From NCBI RefSeq assembly GCF_007830315.1, contig NZ_VLKJ01000005.1, positions 226,121-290,120 on the forward strand: 64,000 nucleotides of DNA. Reading direction: 5' to 3'. Every line of letters begins with the position of its first letter. Within the stretch, counting starts at the first letter, position 1. This DNA comes from Novosphingobium taihuense. Its GTDB lineage: Bacteria; Pseudomonadota; Alphaproteobacteria; Sphingomonadales; Sphingomonadaceae. A program made the translations under genes and the position numbers. Shown here one piece after another: positions 45,693 through 53,449 of the stretch. Below the pieces are notes generated by a model. It searched no databases. It was not told the DNA's origin and was given only the letters and a program-made list of their open reading frames with translations.

Positions 45693-46908
45693 TCCCGCGG
45701 ATCAGCGTGTTGGGCAGGAAGGCGTTGTCCCATTCGGGCTTGCCATCCTTGGGCGCTGGAGGGGTCGGTCCCAAGCGCAGCACGATCAGCCGGTGCTTAG
45801 GGCTGATCGCAACCTGCTGGTTGGAATTGCCGTCGAACATGAACAGGTCAGGGTCGATAAAGGGTTCCGAGTGGAGGACCTGCGGGCCGGCCGTCCCAGG
45901 AGCGCCGAAGCCACGGCGCTGATGGTAGGGTTCCCCCAGCCAGACGCCGAGGCCGAAATTTGGGTTTTGCACCGTGCCCTTTCGCATTTCGGAAACATAG
46001 CCGTTGGGGAGCAGGCGCTTGCCCTGCCACTTGCCGTCTTCCAGCAACAGCACTGCGAAACGGAGGTAAGTCTCGGCGGGGAAGGTCGCGCAGCAACCCG
46101 AGTGTGCGAGGCCGCCGGGTTTCCCGACCCAGATCGTCCCACCCTGCGCACCCAGTGGTTTCAAGACCTCGCGGCTGACGAAATCGCCATAGCGCATGCC
46201 CGTTGCGCCTTCGATTACCATGGCGACAATGTCGCTTGGCGCCTGCGCATAGGAATAGCGCGCGCCTGGCTCGTAAGGCATCGGGTAGCTCTCAATGATC
46301 TTCTGGCCAAAATCGGCATCGAGCAGCGCCGCGTTATAGGGATGGGCAGGATCGGTGCTGAAGCCTTGGTCGAGCATGCCCGAGCGCATGTCGAGGATAT
46401 GACGGATCCTGATCTTTTCCTTGGGCGTACCCTTGGCTGCCGGAACGTAATCGGCGATCGACTGGTCAAGCGACCGGATCTTGCCTAGTGCCAGCGCACG
46501 GCCAATGACGATGGCAGACAGCGGCTTTGACAGCGATTTGGAAACGAGCGGCTTCCGCGCATCGACACCCTTGCCGTGCCATTCGCTTTGGATGCGCCCA
46601 TCGCGCCAGACGATGAACGCGCTACTGTTCATCATCTCGGCATAGGCACGCGCCTTCTCTAGCGCATCTGCAGAAACGCCGCGCTTTGCCGGTCGGGCAA
46701 GGGGCAGGGGCTTCCATTTCGATGCGCCGGCAATCGGCTCCATCGGTGCATATGGGAAGTTGCCGGGGTCCTTGATGAAGGTCGCAAGCCGCTCTTCGAA
46801 GACCCTGCGCGGATCCGACCAATCGGTCTGCGCAACCGCATTCGTGGACAGAAGGATGGCAAGCAGGCTGGTTTGCGTGAAGCAAAGCGCGCCACGGATA
46901 GAATTCAT
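45682..46908 (-). CDS. serine hydrolase, beta-lactamase class C / esterase family, exported
   Basis: This 408-residue protein starts at ATG 46908 with a signal peptide (MNSIRGALCFTQTSLLAILL to AVAQ). The Ser-x-x-Lys nucleophile motif lies in VSKSLSKPLSA near residue 110, the Tyr motif is RYSYAQAP near 195 (Tyr-Ala-Gln rather than Tyr-x-Asn), and a HTG-like third motif is not clear. The family includes esterases, D-aminopeptidases and beta-lactamases; in this setting an esterase or amidase is the likelier role. The frame before 46908 is not coding. Confidence 0.85.
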   Translation of the reverse strand: MNSIRGALCFTQTSLLAILLSTNAVAQTDWSDPRRVFEERLATFIKDPGNFPYAPMEPIAGASKWKPLPLARPAKRGVSADALEKARAYAEMMNSSAFIVWRDGRIQSEWHGKGVDARKPLVSKSLSKPLSAIVIGRALALGKIRSLDQSIADYVPAAKGTPKEKIRIRHILDMRSGMLDQGFSTDPAHPYNAALLDADFGQKIIESYPMPYEPGARYSYAQAPSDIVAMVIEGATGMRYGDFVSREVLKPLGAQGGTIWVGKPGGLAHSGCCATFPAETYLRFAVLLLEDGKWQGKRLLPNGYVSEMRKGTVQNPNFGLGVWLGEPYHQRRGFGAPGTAGPQVLHSEPFIDPDLFMFDGNSNQQVAISPKHRLIVLRLGPTPPAPKDGKPEWDNAFLPNTLIRGIRK

Positions 46909-47022
46909 TGCTGTTCTCCCCGCCTGACGGTCAGCCACGAAGGCTGCTGCCGGTTCGGTCATGGTCATTGCTGCCCGAATTTGTGCGGCAGCCTCACCCG
47001 TTTTCCTGCCTCCGAGCCCTTT

Positions 47023-47041
47023 ATCACCGCAAGGCGGATAG
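47023..47041. promoter_or_regulatory. operator-like site, ATCACCG-N5-CGGATAG
   Basis: The right arm CGGATAG is identical to the 262 site; the left arm is ACCG in place of TCCG. Spacer CAAGG. It lies 114 bases from the serine hydrolase start and 76 from the monooxygenase start, in the divergent gap 46909-47117. Confidence 0.45.
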
Positions 47042-47117
47042 TTTGGCGGCTTTGCCCAACTCGAACAGTTACCCAGTCCATATCCTGTAACAGAAGTTAC
47101 ATTGGAGTCCGCTGGAT

Positions 47118-48326
47118 ATGACAGGGGTTGATCGGTGCCAGGTGGCGATTGTCGGAGCCGGTCCCGTAGGGACGGTTCTGGCCACGCTGCTGGCCCAGGC
47201 GGGGGTGGATGTCGTCGTGCTGGAAGCAGGCGAGGATTGCGCACAGGATCTGCGCGCCTCGACCTTTCATCCGCCGACGCTCGAAATGCTCGACACTATC
47301 GGCATTACGCCGATGCTGTTGGAAAAGGGCCTAAAGGCACCGGTTTACCATTGGCGTGACCGTACCAGTGGCGAAGTCATTGATTTCGACCTGAGCGAGA
47401 TTGACGATGTCACGCGCTATCCCTTCCGCATCCAGTGCGAACAGTATCATCTGTCGCGGGCGCTGGCAGCGGGTCTGGAGAAGTTCTCGAACGCGAAGAT
47501 GCACTTCAGCACGCGCCTGCTGACCTTCAAGCAGGACGAGAGTGGTGTCGATCTTTGGGCAGAGACACCTTACGGCGTCAATCAGCTTCGCGCGGAATTT
47601 CTCATTGGGGCCGATGGTGCCAATTCCATCGTCCGCAAGTGGCTGGGCATCGAGTTTGACGGGTTTACCTACCCCGAACGCTTCCTGTGTCTCTCGACCG
47701 ATCTTGAGTTGGCCGATCACCTGCCGAACCTGGCTTATGTGAATTATGTCTCCGATCCGAAGGAGTGGCTTGTCCTGCTGCGCGTGCCCTCGCTCTGGCG
47801 CGTCCTGGTGCCGACAGATGGTTCGCTAAGCGATGACGAACTGCGGTCAGACAAGATCAAGAACGGCATTTTCGACCGGCTGGTGGGCGATGGCGCTGCC
47901 GTCAAGACCGAGCACCGCACGCTTTATCGTGTGCACCAGCGCGTGGCCAAGTCGTTCCGCGAAGGGCGGGTCATGCTCGTCGGCGATGCTGCTCACCTGA
48001 ACAACCCGCTTGGCGGCTTTGGCATGAATTCCGGCGTGCACGATGCCTTCAACCTGTTCGAAAAACTCGAACCGGTGCTCAAGGGCAAGGCGGCGATGGA
48101 GCCAAACCTCGCGCTCTACGATCGCCAGCGTCGCGAGGTGACACACAGCTTCACCCAGATGCAGACCAAGGAAAACATGGCCTTCATCAAGGGCGGGCAA
48201 GACGGCGCACATGAAGCGCGCCGCGCCAAGATGCTGGAAATCAAGAATAACGATGAAACCCGTCGCAACTACCTGATGCGGCAAGCCATGTTCGACAGCC
48301 TCGCCCAGGCGGCTGCGATCGTTTGA
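47118..48326 (+). CDS. FAD-dependent monooxygenase, 4-hydroxybenzoate-hydroxylase fold
   Basis: This 402-residue flavoprotein has VAIVGAGPVGTVLATLLAQAG near the start, RASTFHPPTLEMLDTIG, the DG motif FLIGADGANSIVRK near residue 157 and the second FAD motif MLVGDAAHLNNPLGGFGMNSG near 288. It is close to the group that hydroxylates phenols and phenylpropionates. GGAG lies ten bases upstream of ATG 47118. It is followed 58 bases later by a racemase-fold enzyme, and the two probably share a transcript. Confidence 0.88.
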   Translation: MTGVDRCQVAIVGAGPVGTVLATLLAQAGVDVVVLEAGEDCAQDLRASTFHPPTLEMLDTIGITPMLLEKGLKAPVYHWRDRTSGEVIDFDLSEIDDVTRYPFRIQCEQYHLSRALAAGLEKFSNAKMHFSTRLLTFKQDESGVDLWAETPYGVNQLRAEFLIGADGANSIVRKWLGIEFDGFTYPERFLCLSTDLELADHLPNLAYVNYVSDPKEWLVLLRVPSLWRVLVPTDGSLSDDELRSDKIKNGIFDRLVGDGAAVKTEHRTLYRVHQRVAKSFREGRVMLVGDAAHLNNPLGGFGMNSGVHDAFNLFEKLEPVLKGKAAMEPNLALYDRQRREVTHSFTQMQTKENMAFIKGGQDGAHEARRAKMLEIKNNDETRRNYLMRQAMFDSLAQAAAIV

Positions 48327-48384
48327 TCCGAAGTGGCGCCGTGGTGGTGGGACTGCGGCGCGGCTTCTTCTGGAGATAAGTCCG

Positions 48385-49131
48385 ATGGTTGACGTCCAGG
48401 GTTACCGCGCCTGTCTTGGCGTGATTGCCCCTTCCACCAACACCACTGTCCAGCCCGACATGGAGCGCATGCGCCCCGCCGGCGTGACCAACCACTTTTC
48501 GCGCATCTTCGTGGAAGACCCGGTGGCACTGTCGAACGAGGATTTCATTGCCGGCACCACGGCGATTGCCGAGAACACCATGGACGCTGTGCGTTCGGCG
48601 ATGACGCTGCGGCCGGAGTATCTCGTGCTCGGCATGTCAGCGATCACGTTCTATGGCGGGGTCGAAGGCGGCAAGAAGTTCAAGGCCGAGGTCGAGGCAC
48701 TGGCAGGGGTAGGCGCTTCCACGGGCTCGGAATCGGTCGCTGCCGCGCTGCACGCCTATGGCAACATCAAGACCGTCAGCTTCGTTTCGCCCTATTACCC
48801 GGTCGCAAACGCCGAAGTGCGGCGGTTCCTTGAGGAGTCGGGCTTCTCGGTCGTCCGCGATGTGCCGTTGCAGTGCAAGCGCTGGACCGACATCGCGAAG
48901 GTAACGCCCCAGCAACTGCGCGAGGTGATCGACCATCTCAACGGTAGCGAAGTCGACGCAATCGTGCAGGTCGGCACCAATCTCTCGATGGTCAGCCTTG
49001 CAGCCGAGTATGAGCTCAAGCTCGACAAGCCGGTTATCGCGATCAACACCGCGACTTACTGGCACGCGCTGCGAACGCTGGGAATCACTGACCGGATCGA
49101 AGGCCTCGGTCGACTCCTTTCGGAGTACTGA
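48385..49131 (+). CDS. Asp/Glu-racemase-fold enzyme (maleate isomerase / arylmalonate decarboxylase family)
   Basis: This 248-residue protein has two alpha/beta lobes with LGVIAPSTNTTVQPDMERM at the start, YLVLGMSAITFYGG near residue 78, FVSPYYPVANAEVRRF near 135, IVQVGTNLSM near 195 and AINTATYWHALRTLG near 220. The layout matches maleate cis-trans isomerase and arylmalonate decarboxylase. The two positions that carry catalytic Cys in those enzymes appear to be Ala/Met/Ser (GMSAI) and Gly-Thr (VGTN), with no Cys, so the chemistry may differ. It follows a ring-hydroxylating monooxygenase, and isomerisation of a ring-cleavage product is a reasonable guess. Confidence 0.82.
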   Translation: MVDVQGYRACLGVIAPSTNTTVQPDMERMRPAGVTNHFSRIFVEDPVALSNEDFIAGTTAIAENTMDAVRSAMTLRPEYLVLGMSAITFYGGVEGGKKFKAEVEALAGVGASTGSESVAAALHAYGNIKTVSFVSPYYPVANAEVRRFLEESGFSVVRDVPLQCKRWTDIAKVTPQQLREVIDHLNGSEVDAIVQVGTNLSMVSLAAEYELKLDKPVIAINTATYWHALRTLGITDRIEGLGRLLSEY

Positions 49132-49225
49132 GGCCGTGGGTGCGTGCACGGTCCTCCCCCCGTTAGTGCGCACCCTCTTCGATTTTTCAGCCGGGGTTGA
49201 CCTGCATCAAGGGATGCACAGCACA

Positions 49226-49296
49226 TTTGTCCATACAAATATACCGCCACCCCGGCTTGACAGTGTCGCAGCAGGTCTGAAAATTTGTCCGGACAT
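49226..49296. promoter_or_regulatory. two GntR-like palindromes upstream of methyltransferase
   Basis: ATTTGT-CCAT-ACAAAT (49226-49239, exact six-base arms) and TTGTCCGGACAT (49285-49296) lie 103 and 46 bases before the start at 49343. The second is nearly the palindrome at 25426. The T-GT-N-AC-A layout resembles sites of FadR-type GntR regulators, but none is encoded in the window. Confidence 0.45.
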
Positions 49297-49342
49297 TTAG
49301 ATCGGCCGAATCCCGCCTGCAGCGCGCTAGAGGACGAAACGC

Positions 49343-50560
49343 ATGAAGAAAGACCTGCCACCGCCCTACACCGCGCTGACGCGCCATCCGATGATGCCGC
49401 GCACCAAACATGATGAATCCGCGCGGTTCAATTTCCTGACGCACTTCAACCGCTATCTCTCGGGCACCCTCGGCGCGGGCAACAAGCTTGCCTATGAGAC
49501 CCGCGTGCTGCCGGCCTTCCGTGCCGAGCATGGCCGCGATCCGGAGCATCGCTACGAAATCCGCGATGCGATGAACCGTGATCCGTTCCACCGCATGTGG
49601 TCTGCGCTGAAGCGCAATTCGATGGAAATGCGCCAGATGAACGGGCGGCAGGCGGTGCTGCGCCAGCTCGACGAACTGGATGCACAGGCCCGTCAGTTCA
49701 ATGAACATTCCGGCCTGCTGGAGCTTGATGCCAGCATCGAACAACCGCTTTACCAGACCTGCGTCGATATCCATTGCCAGCCCGGCGGCTATCATTCCGA
49801 GGAGCGCCCGGGCGATGTCACGGTAGGTGCCAACTACGATGTCGGCCTCTTCGCTACGGTTGGCGGTGCGCTTGGCGCGCTGAACGATGGCGGCGGGCAG
49901 GCGCTGGTCGCCTGGGCCAAGGCGAACAAGCCTGATTGGAAGCCGAAGCGCATTCTCGATATCGGCTGCACGGTGGGTCACAATGCGGTGCCGCTGGCGC
50001 AGGGGTTCCCCGATGCCGAGGTAATCGCCATAGACACCGCAGGCGCAACACTACGCTATGCCGCCGCGCGTGCCGCCGGGCTTGGCGTGAAGAACATCAA
50101 GTTTGTTCAGGCCAATGGCGAAGATCTCTCGCGCTTCCCCGACAACCACTTCGACTGGGTGCAGACCACGATGTTCCTGCACGAACTGTCGGCCTCGTCC
50201 ATGCCGAGGATCCTGCGCGAGGCGCACCGCGTGCTCAAACCGGGCGGGCTGATCCTTCACGTCGAACAGCCGCAGTACGGCCCCGACATGCCGCTGTTCG
50301 AACAGTTCATGCGCGATTGGGATGCCTTCAACAACAACGAGCCATTCTGGTCGGCCATGCACGGCGTCGAGCTGGAAGACGTGATGGCCGATGCCGGCTT
50401 CACCCATGCCGAACAGTTCGTCGTCGGTGTGCGCGCGGTGGTTGACCCGACGATTTTCCCGCCATCGCCGGAAGGTGAGGCTGAGGACTTTGGCCGCGCT
50501 GCGGTGTGGAACGCCTATGGCGCATGGAAAGTCGCGCCCGCTAAGGAGATCGCAGCATGA
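49343..50560 (+). CDS. SAM-dependent methyltransferase with helical N-terminal extension (II)
   Basis: This 405-residue protein has a first 190 residues that form a mostly helical extension with LAYETRVLPAFRAEHGR, which is also seen in the left-edge fragment. The methyltransferase domain has motif I ILDIGCTVGHNA near 212, VIAIDTAGATL, NGEDLSRFPDNHFDWV and VLKPGGLILHVE. The acceptor is unknown. Its last four bases overlap the start of the small partner gene (ATGA). Two GntR-like palindromes lie in the 211-base gap before it. It is paralogous to 5333-6517, where the small partner comes before instead of after. Confidence 0.88.
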   Translation: MKKDLPPPYTALTRHPMMPRTKHDESARFNFLTHFNRYLSGTLGAGNKLAYETRVLPAFRAEHGRDPEHRYEIRDAMNRDPFHRMWSALKRNSMEMRQMNGRQAVLRQLDELDAQARQFNEHSGLLELDASIEQPLYQTCVDIHCQPGGYHSEERPGDVTVGANYDVGLFATVGGALGALNDGGGQALVAWAKANKPDWKPKRILDIGCTVGHNAVPLAQGFPDAEVIAIDTAGATLRYAAARAAGLGVKNIKFVQANGEDLSRFPDNHFDWVQTTMFLHELSASSMPRILREAHRVLKPGGLILHVEQPQYGPDMPLFEQFMRDWDAFNNNEPFWSAMHGVELEDVMADAGFTHAEQFVVGVRAVVDPTIFPPSPEGEAEDFGRAAVWNAYGAWKVAPAKEIAA

Positions 50561-50916
50561 CCGAGGGTATCGACTGGATCGCCCGCTCGGGAGCACGCGC
50601 CAAGGGCCGTCGCCCCGCCTTCTTCGATGAGCCTGCGCTCGACCGGCTCTATTCGCTGACGCTGGCGCTGGCATCGGAATTGTCCGCCACGCGGGAACGT
50701 CTCGATACGGTGGAGCGCCTGCTCGAAACCGGTGGCACACTGCGCCGCGAAGACATCGAAGCCTACGCTCCTGATCGTGCGGCGGGCGAGGAGCGCGGGG
50801 AAAGCACCCGCGCCTACATCGCCCGCATCATGCGCGGCTTCCAGCAGGAAGTCGAAGCCATGGAAAACCCCGACCCGCCGATCATGGACTGGGTCGAGAA
50901 ACTGTCAACGCCCTGA
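50557..50916 (+). CDS. small conserved protein, partner of methyltransferase (copy B)
   Basis: This 119-residue soluble protein is related to the one at 4957: FFDEPALDRLYSLTLALASEL and RERLDTVERLLETGG line up with FGDQTTDALAGMVLALLGEV and DRLDANERLLKAAG, followed in both by an acidic linker, PD, and a helical C-terminal part (STRAYIARIMRGFQQEVE). Its ATG overlaps the methyltransferase stop by 4 bases. The heptad-like Leu and Glu/Arg pattern suggests a short coiled coil that could make a complex with the methyltransferase extension. The function is unknown. Confidence 0.8.
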   Translation: MTEGIDWIARSGARAKGRRPAFFDEPALDRLYSLTLALASELSATRERLDTVERLLETGGTLRREDIEAYAPDRAAGEERGESTRAYIARIMRGFQQEVEAMENPDPPIMDWVEKLSTP

Positions 50917-50927
50917 CGTTGCCTGTG

Positions 50928-50953
50928 GGGCCGGAGCTGCAAAGGCCCGGCCC
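50928..50953. repeat. intergenic inverted repeat (GGGCCGG ... CCGGCCC)
   Basis: Seven-base perfect arms lie at 50928-50934 and 50947-50953, between the small partner gene and the membrane protein gene. There is no T tract, so it is more likely an RNA stability element than a terminator. Confidence 0.4.
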
Positions 50954-50987
50954 TGACCGGCAGCACAAGAATCCCCGGGGGGAAACA

Positions 50988-51665
50988 ATGATCGAAGAAG
51001 TGCTCGTCCTGCGCTGGGTCCACATTATTGCCATGGTCTACTGGCTTGGCGGTGAATGGGGCGTTTTCCAGTCAAGTTACAACATCATCAATCGCAACCT
51101 TTCGCTCGAAGAGCGCAAGCGGCACATGGAAACCGCCTACCGCATTGATATCCTTGCGCGCACCGGCATTATCATGCTGCTGCCGCTGGGCCTCCACATG
51201 GGCAATATCTATGGCCTTCAGCCTTATGGCGATGGCTACCTGACCGCGATGTGGGTATTTGTGGCTGGATGGCTCGGCCTTTGCTGGGGCGCGTTCTTCA
51301 CCCGCGAAACCGACCTCGGTATCCGCCTGACCAAGCTGGATGAGGCGATCCGCTATGTGCTGATCCCAACCATCTTCGTCCTCGGTATCTCCTCCCTGCT
51401 CGGCAATGGCCCCTTCGAAGCCAGCGAGGGTTCGCGCTGGTACGCCACGAAGTTCACGCTCTATGGCTTTACGCTGTGCATCGGCCTTGGCCTGCGCTGG
51501 ATCATGCGGCTCTGGACGATGCGTTTCCGCGCACTGGCAGCCGGGCCCGATCCGGTTCAGGAGGCCGCGCTGGAACGTGAGATCGTGATCGGCCGCTGCC
51601 TGGCCTATGTCTACTGGATCACGATCTCGGGAATCTGTTTCCTCGGCACGGTCAAGCCGTTCTGA
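50988..51665 (+). CDS. integral membrane protein, CopD/DUF2269-like
   Basis: This 225-residue protein has about five or six hydrophobic segments: VLRWVHIIAMVYWLGGEWGVF at the start, TGIIMLLPLGLHMGNIY, TAMWVFVAGWLGLCWGAFF, YVLIPTIFVLGISSLLG, FTLYGFTLCIGLGLRWIM and IVIGRCLAYVYWITISGICF. The pattern RWVH-x2-A-x3-WLGG with a His in the first helix resembles CopD-like and DUF2269 membrane proteins that may bind haem or metal. GGGGGGA precedes ATG 50988. Its end overlaps the convergent kinase gene by 14 bases. I do not assign a function. Confidence 0.7.
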   Translation: MIEEVLVLRWVHIIAMVYWLGGEWGVFQSSYNIINRNLSLEERKRHMETAYRIDILARTGIIMLLPLGLHMGNIYGLQPYGDGYLTAMWVFVAGWLGLCWGAFFTRETDLGIRLTKLDEAIRYVLIPTIFVLGISSLLGNGPFEASEGSRWYATKFTLYGFTLCIGLGLRWIMRLWTMRFRALAAGPDPVQEAALEREIVIGRCLAYVYWITISGICFLGTVKPF

Positions 51666-52473
51666 ACGAAACCGGATGGCGCTTCGCATCGAGGGCGATC
51701 GAAAGGTCTGCCCTCGATGGCATTTCTGCCAGAATGTGGCGCGTAAGGCGTTCGTAGAACATCACGAAGCGCCGGATCGCTGCACGATCCATCAGGGCGG
51801 GGGCTTCCTCGCCCTTTTGCTCAAGCTCACGGCGCAGGGCTTCTTCCTGCTGGAATCGCCAATCTGCCACGACTTCGAAGACCGGTGCCTGCAGCAGGAC
51901 GAGCATGTCGATTCGGGCGAAAAGTCTGCTGTACTCTCCGGCAAGGCAGGCATTCGCGTAAGCCCTCCATTTGGTATCGGTATCCTCGGTTCGTTCGAGC
52001 GCATTGACGGGTTTAACCAGGTCGGAATCGGCCTGCGGCTTTGCTCCAACACACCAGCCTTCGAACAGCACCACATCGACCGGGGCGGGAATGCGGTGCC
52101 AGGCATCCTGCGGCACAAGGTCATCCGTTGCCTTGTCGAACGCGGGGATCCTTACTTCGCCTTCATGGCGCAGATCATCGAAGAGCGAGAGGCCAAGCTG
52201 AACGTCATGCGTTCCCGGAACACCACGCACGGCGAACAGGGGATGCACATCCCGGGCAAGGGCCTGCCGATGAGCTTTCGATAGATAGAGATCGTCAAGA
52301 GACAGCGACGCCACGCGCAGGCCCTCGATTTCCAGCCGGCGGGCAAGGGCGCGAGTCGTCCATGTCTTGCCGCTGCCTTGCGCACCACAAAGGCCAAGAA
52401 CGAACGGATGGCGTTGCGCCTTGCCAATGCGAGGCAGCAGATGGTTGGCGATCGTTTCTGTGGTGCTTGCCAT
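51652..52473 (-). CDS. P-loop kinase, D-glycerate 3-kinase-like
   Basis: This 273-residue protein has the Walker A motif GLCGAQGSGKTWTTRAL near residue 29 and SLSLDDLYL near 56, a central VDVVLFEGWCVGAKPQ and a C-terminal FVMFYERLTRHILAEM. This pattern fits the plant-type glycerate 3-kinase (GLYK/YggC) group. It would phosphorylate D-glycerate or a related hydroxy acid for entry into glycolysis. It lies 55 bases downstream of the DUF1838 gene on the same strand and may be the last gene of that operon. Confidence 0.85.
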   Translation of the reverse strand: MASTTETIANHLLPRIGKAQRHPFVLGLCGAQGSGKTWTTRALARRLEIEGLRVASLSLDDLYLSKAHRQALARDVHPLFAVRGVPGTHDVQLGLSLFDDLRHEGEVRIPAFDKATDDLVPQDAWHRIPAPVDVVLFEGWCVGAKPQADSDLVKPVNALERTEDTDTKWRAYANACLAGEYSRLFARIDMLVLLQAPVFEVVADWRFQQEEALRRELEQKGEEAPALMDRAAIRRFVMFYERLTRHILAEMPSRADLSIALDAKRHPVSFRTA

Positions 52474-52528
52474 CGAAGGTCCTTGTGCGGACCTTTGTTA
52501 TCAGGTGAGGCAAGCGGCAGCGCAATCT

Positions 52529-53434
52529 TCAGTTGCGGTACTCAAGCGCCTTGCGTTTCAGCCCGGCGACGGGATCAGCGGCCATGACCGGATCGAAGCG
52601 GGCCAGCATCGTGCGCCAGTCCTCGGGCATTTCGGCAAAGCTTGCGACCTTCTGGCCGAACGAACGCAGCGTCTGCGTGCCCGATCCTGGGGGCATCTTC
52701 CACCAGCGGGCATAGTCGGTCACATCGGTACCGTGGGCGTTGGCGCTGGCGAAGTGCACCTTCGGGTTCAGCGCCTCGACTGCCGGACTGCAGATCATGC
52801 TCATGTCGTTGAGCACCCGGTCGGGCTTGCCCGGCGTTACCGCTCGGGCGCGGCTGTGGGTCTGGAAGGCGATGGTATCGCCAACGTGGTAGAACAGTTC
52901 CGGCACATGCTCGAGCGTGAAGCTGCTGCCGCCGATGGTTTCAGGCAGTTGCAGGACGTTGTGAGCATCGTAATGCACCGAGGTAGGGCCGACAGGCGCA
53001 AACGAGGTATCGACCATCTCACCGGTAATCGGATTGTGCAGCTTTTCGGCGAACGTGGCGCTGCCCGGTGCCGTGCGAAAACCCAGTTCATACTGGGTGA
53101 CGTCCATTGTGCCATCGGCATTGGGCTGAACCATCATGACCGCGCCGAAGTTCAGTTCGCACAACGGGATCAGGTTTGCACCTTGCTGCGCATAGTTCCG
53201 GCCACGAAAAAACCAGCAGACCAATCCGGGATCCGTGCGCAGACGAACGCGGCGGATGATGTCGATGCGGCTTTTCTCGTCGGCCGGGATTCCGGTCTCA
53301 CGTGGCAGGCTTGAAGCGCTGGTCGTGGACGCGGCGAAGGCGGGCAGCGCGGCTGCCGCACCCATGGCCATGCCTCCACCAAGCAGCATGCGTCGGCTCA
53401 ACAATGCCATCTCGTCGGTGGAATCTCCAGCCAT
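52529..53434 (-). CDS. DUF1838 family protein, Tat-exported (copy E, divergent)
   Basis: This 301-residue protein has a leader MALLSRRMLLGGGMAMG running to ALPAFAAS, a twin-arginine signal. It is the most divergent copy: the TWDNP segment is EKLHNPITGE near residue 130 and the C-terminal motif is WWKMPPGSG rather than PWM-x-MG. ATG 53434 has AAAGG at a good distance; ATG 53440 is directly against it. It lies ten to sixteen bases after the CoA transferase stop and so belongs to the operon that starts near 58866. The function is unknown. Confidence 0.75.
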   Translation of the reverse strand: MAGDSTDEMALLSRRMLLGGGMAMGAAAALPAFAASTTSASSLPRETGIPADEKSRIDIIRRVRLRTDPGLVCWFFRGRNYAQQGANLIPLCELNFGAVMMVQPNADGTMDVTQYELGFRTAPGSATFAEKLHNPITGEMVDTSFAPVGPTSVHYDAHNVLQLPETIGGSSFTLEHVPELFYHVGDTIAFQTHSRARAVTPGKPDRVLNDMSMICSPAVEALNPKVHFASANAHGTDVTDYARWWKMPPGSGTQTLRSFGQKVASFAEMPEDWRTMLARFDPVMAADPVAGLKRKALEYRN

Positions 53435-53449
53435 GGTCATCCTTTCACG

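Noticed and set aside
45682..46908. Class C beta-lactamase
   Set aside because: The Ser-x-x-Lys motif fits, but the Tyr motif is altered and the third Lys-Thr-Gly motif is not seen; an esterase-like member is more likely.
49138..49175. Terminator after the racemase-fold gene (GGGTGCG ... CGCACCC)
   Set aside because: The arms are only seven bases with a loop of over 20 bases, and the T run comes several bases later; too weak to call.
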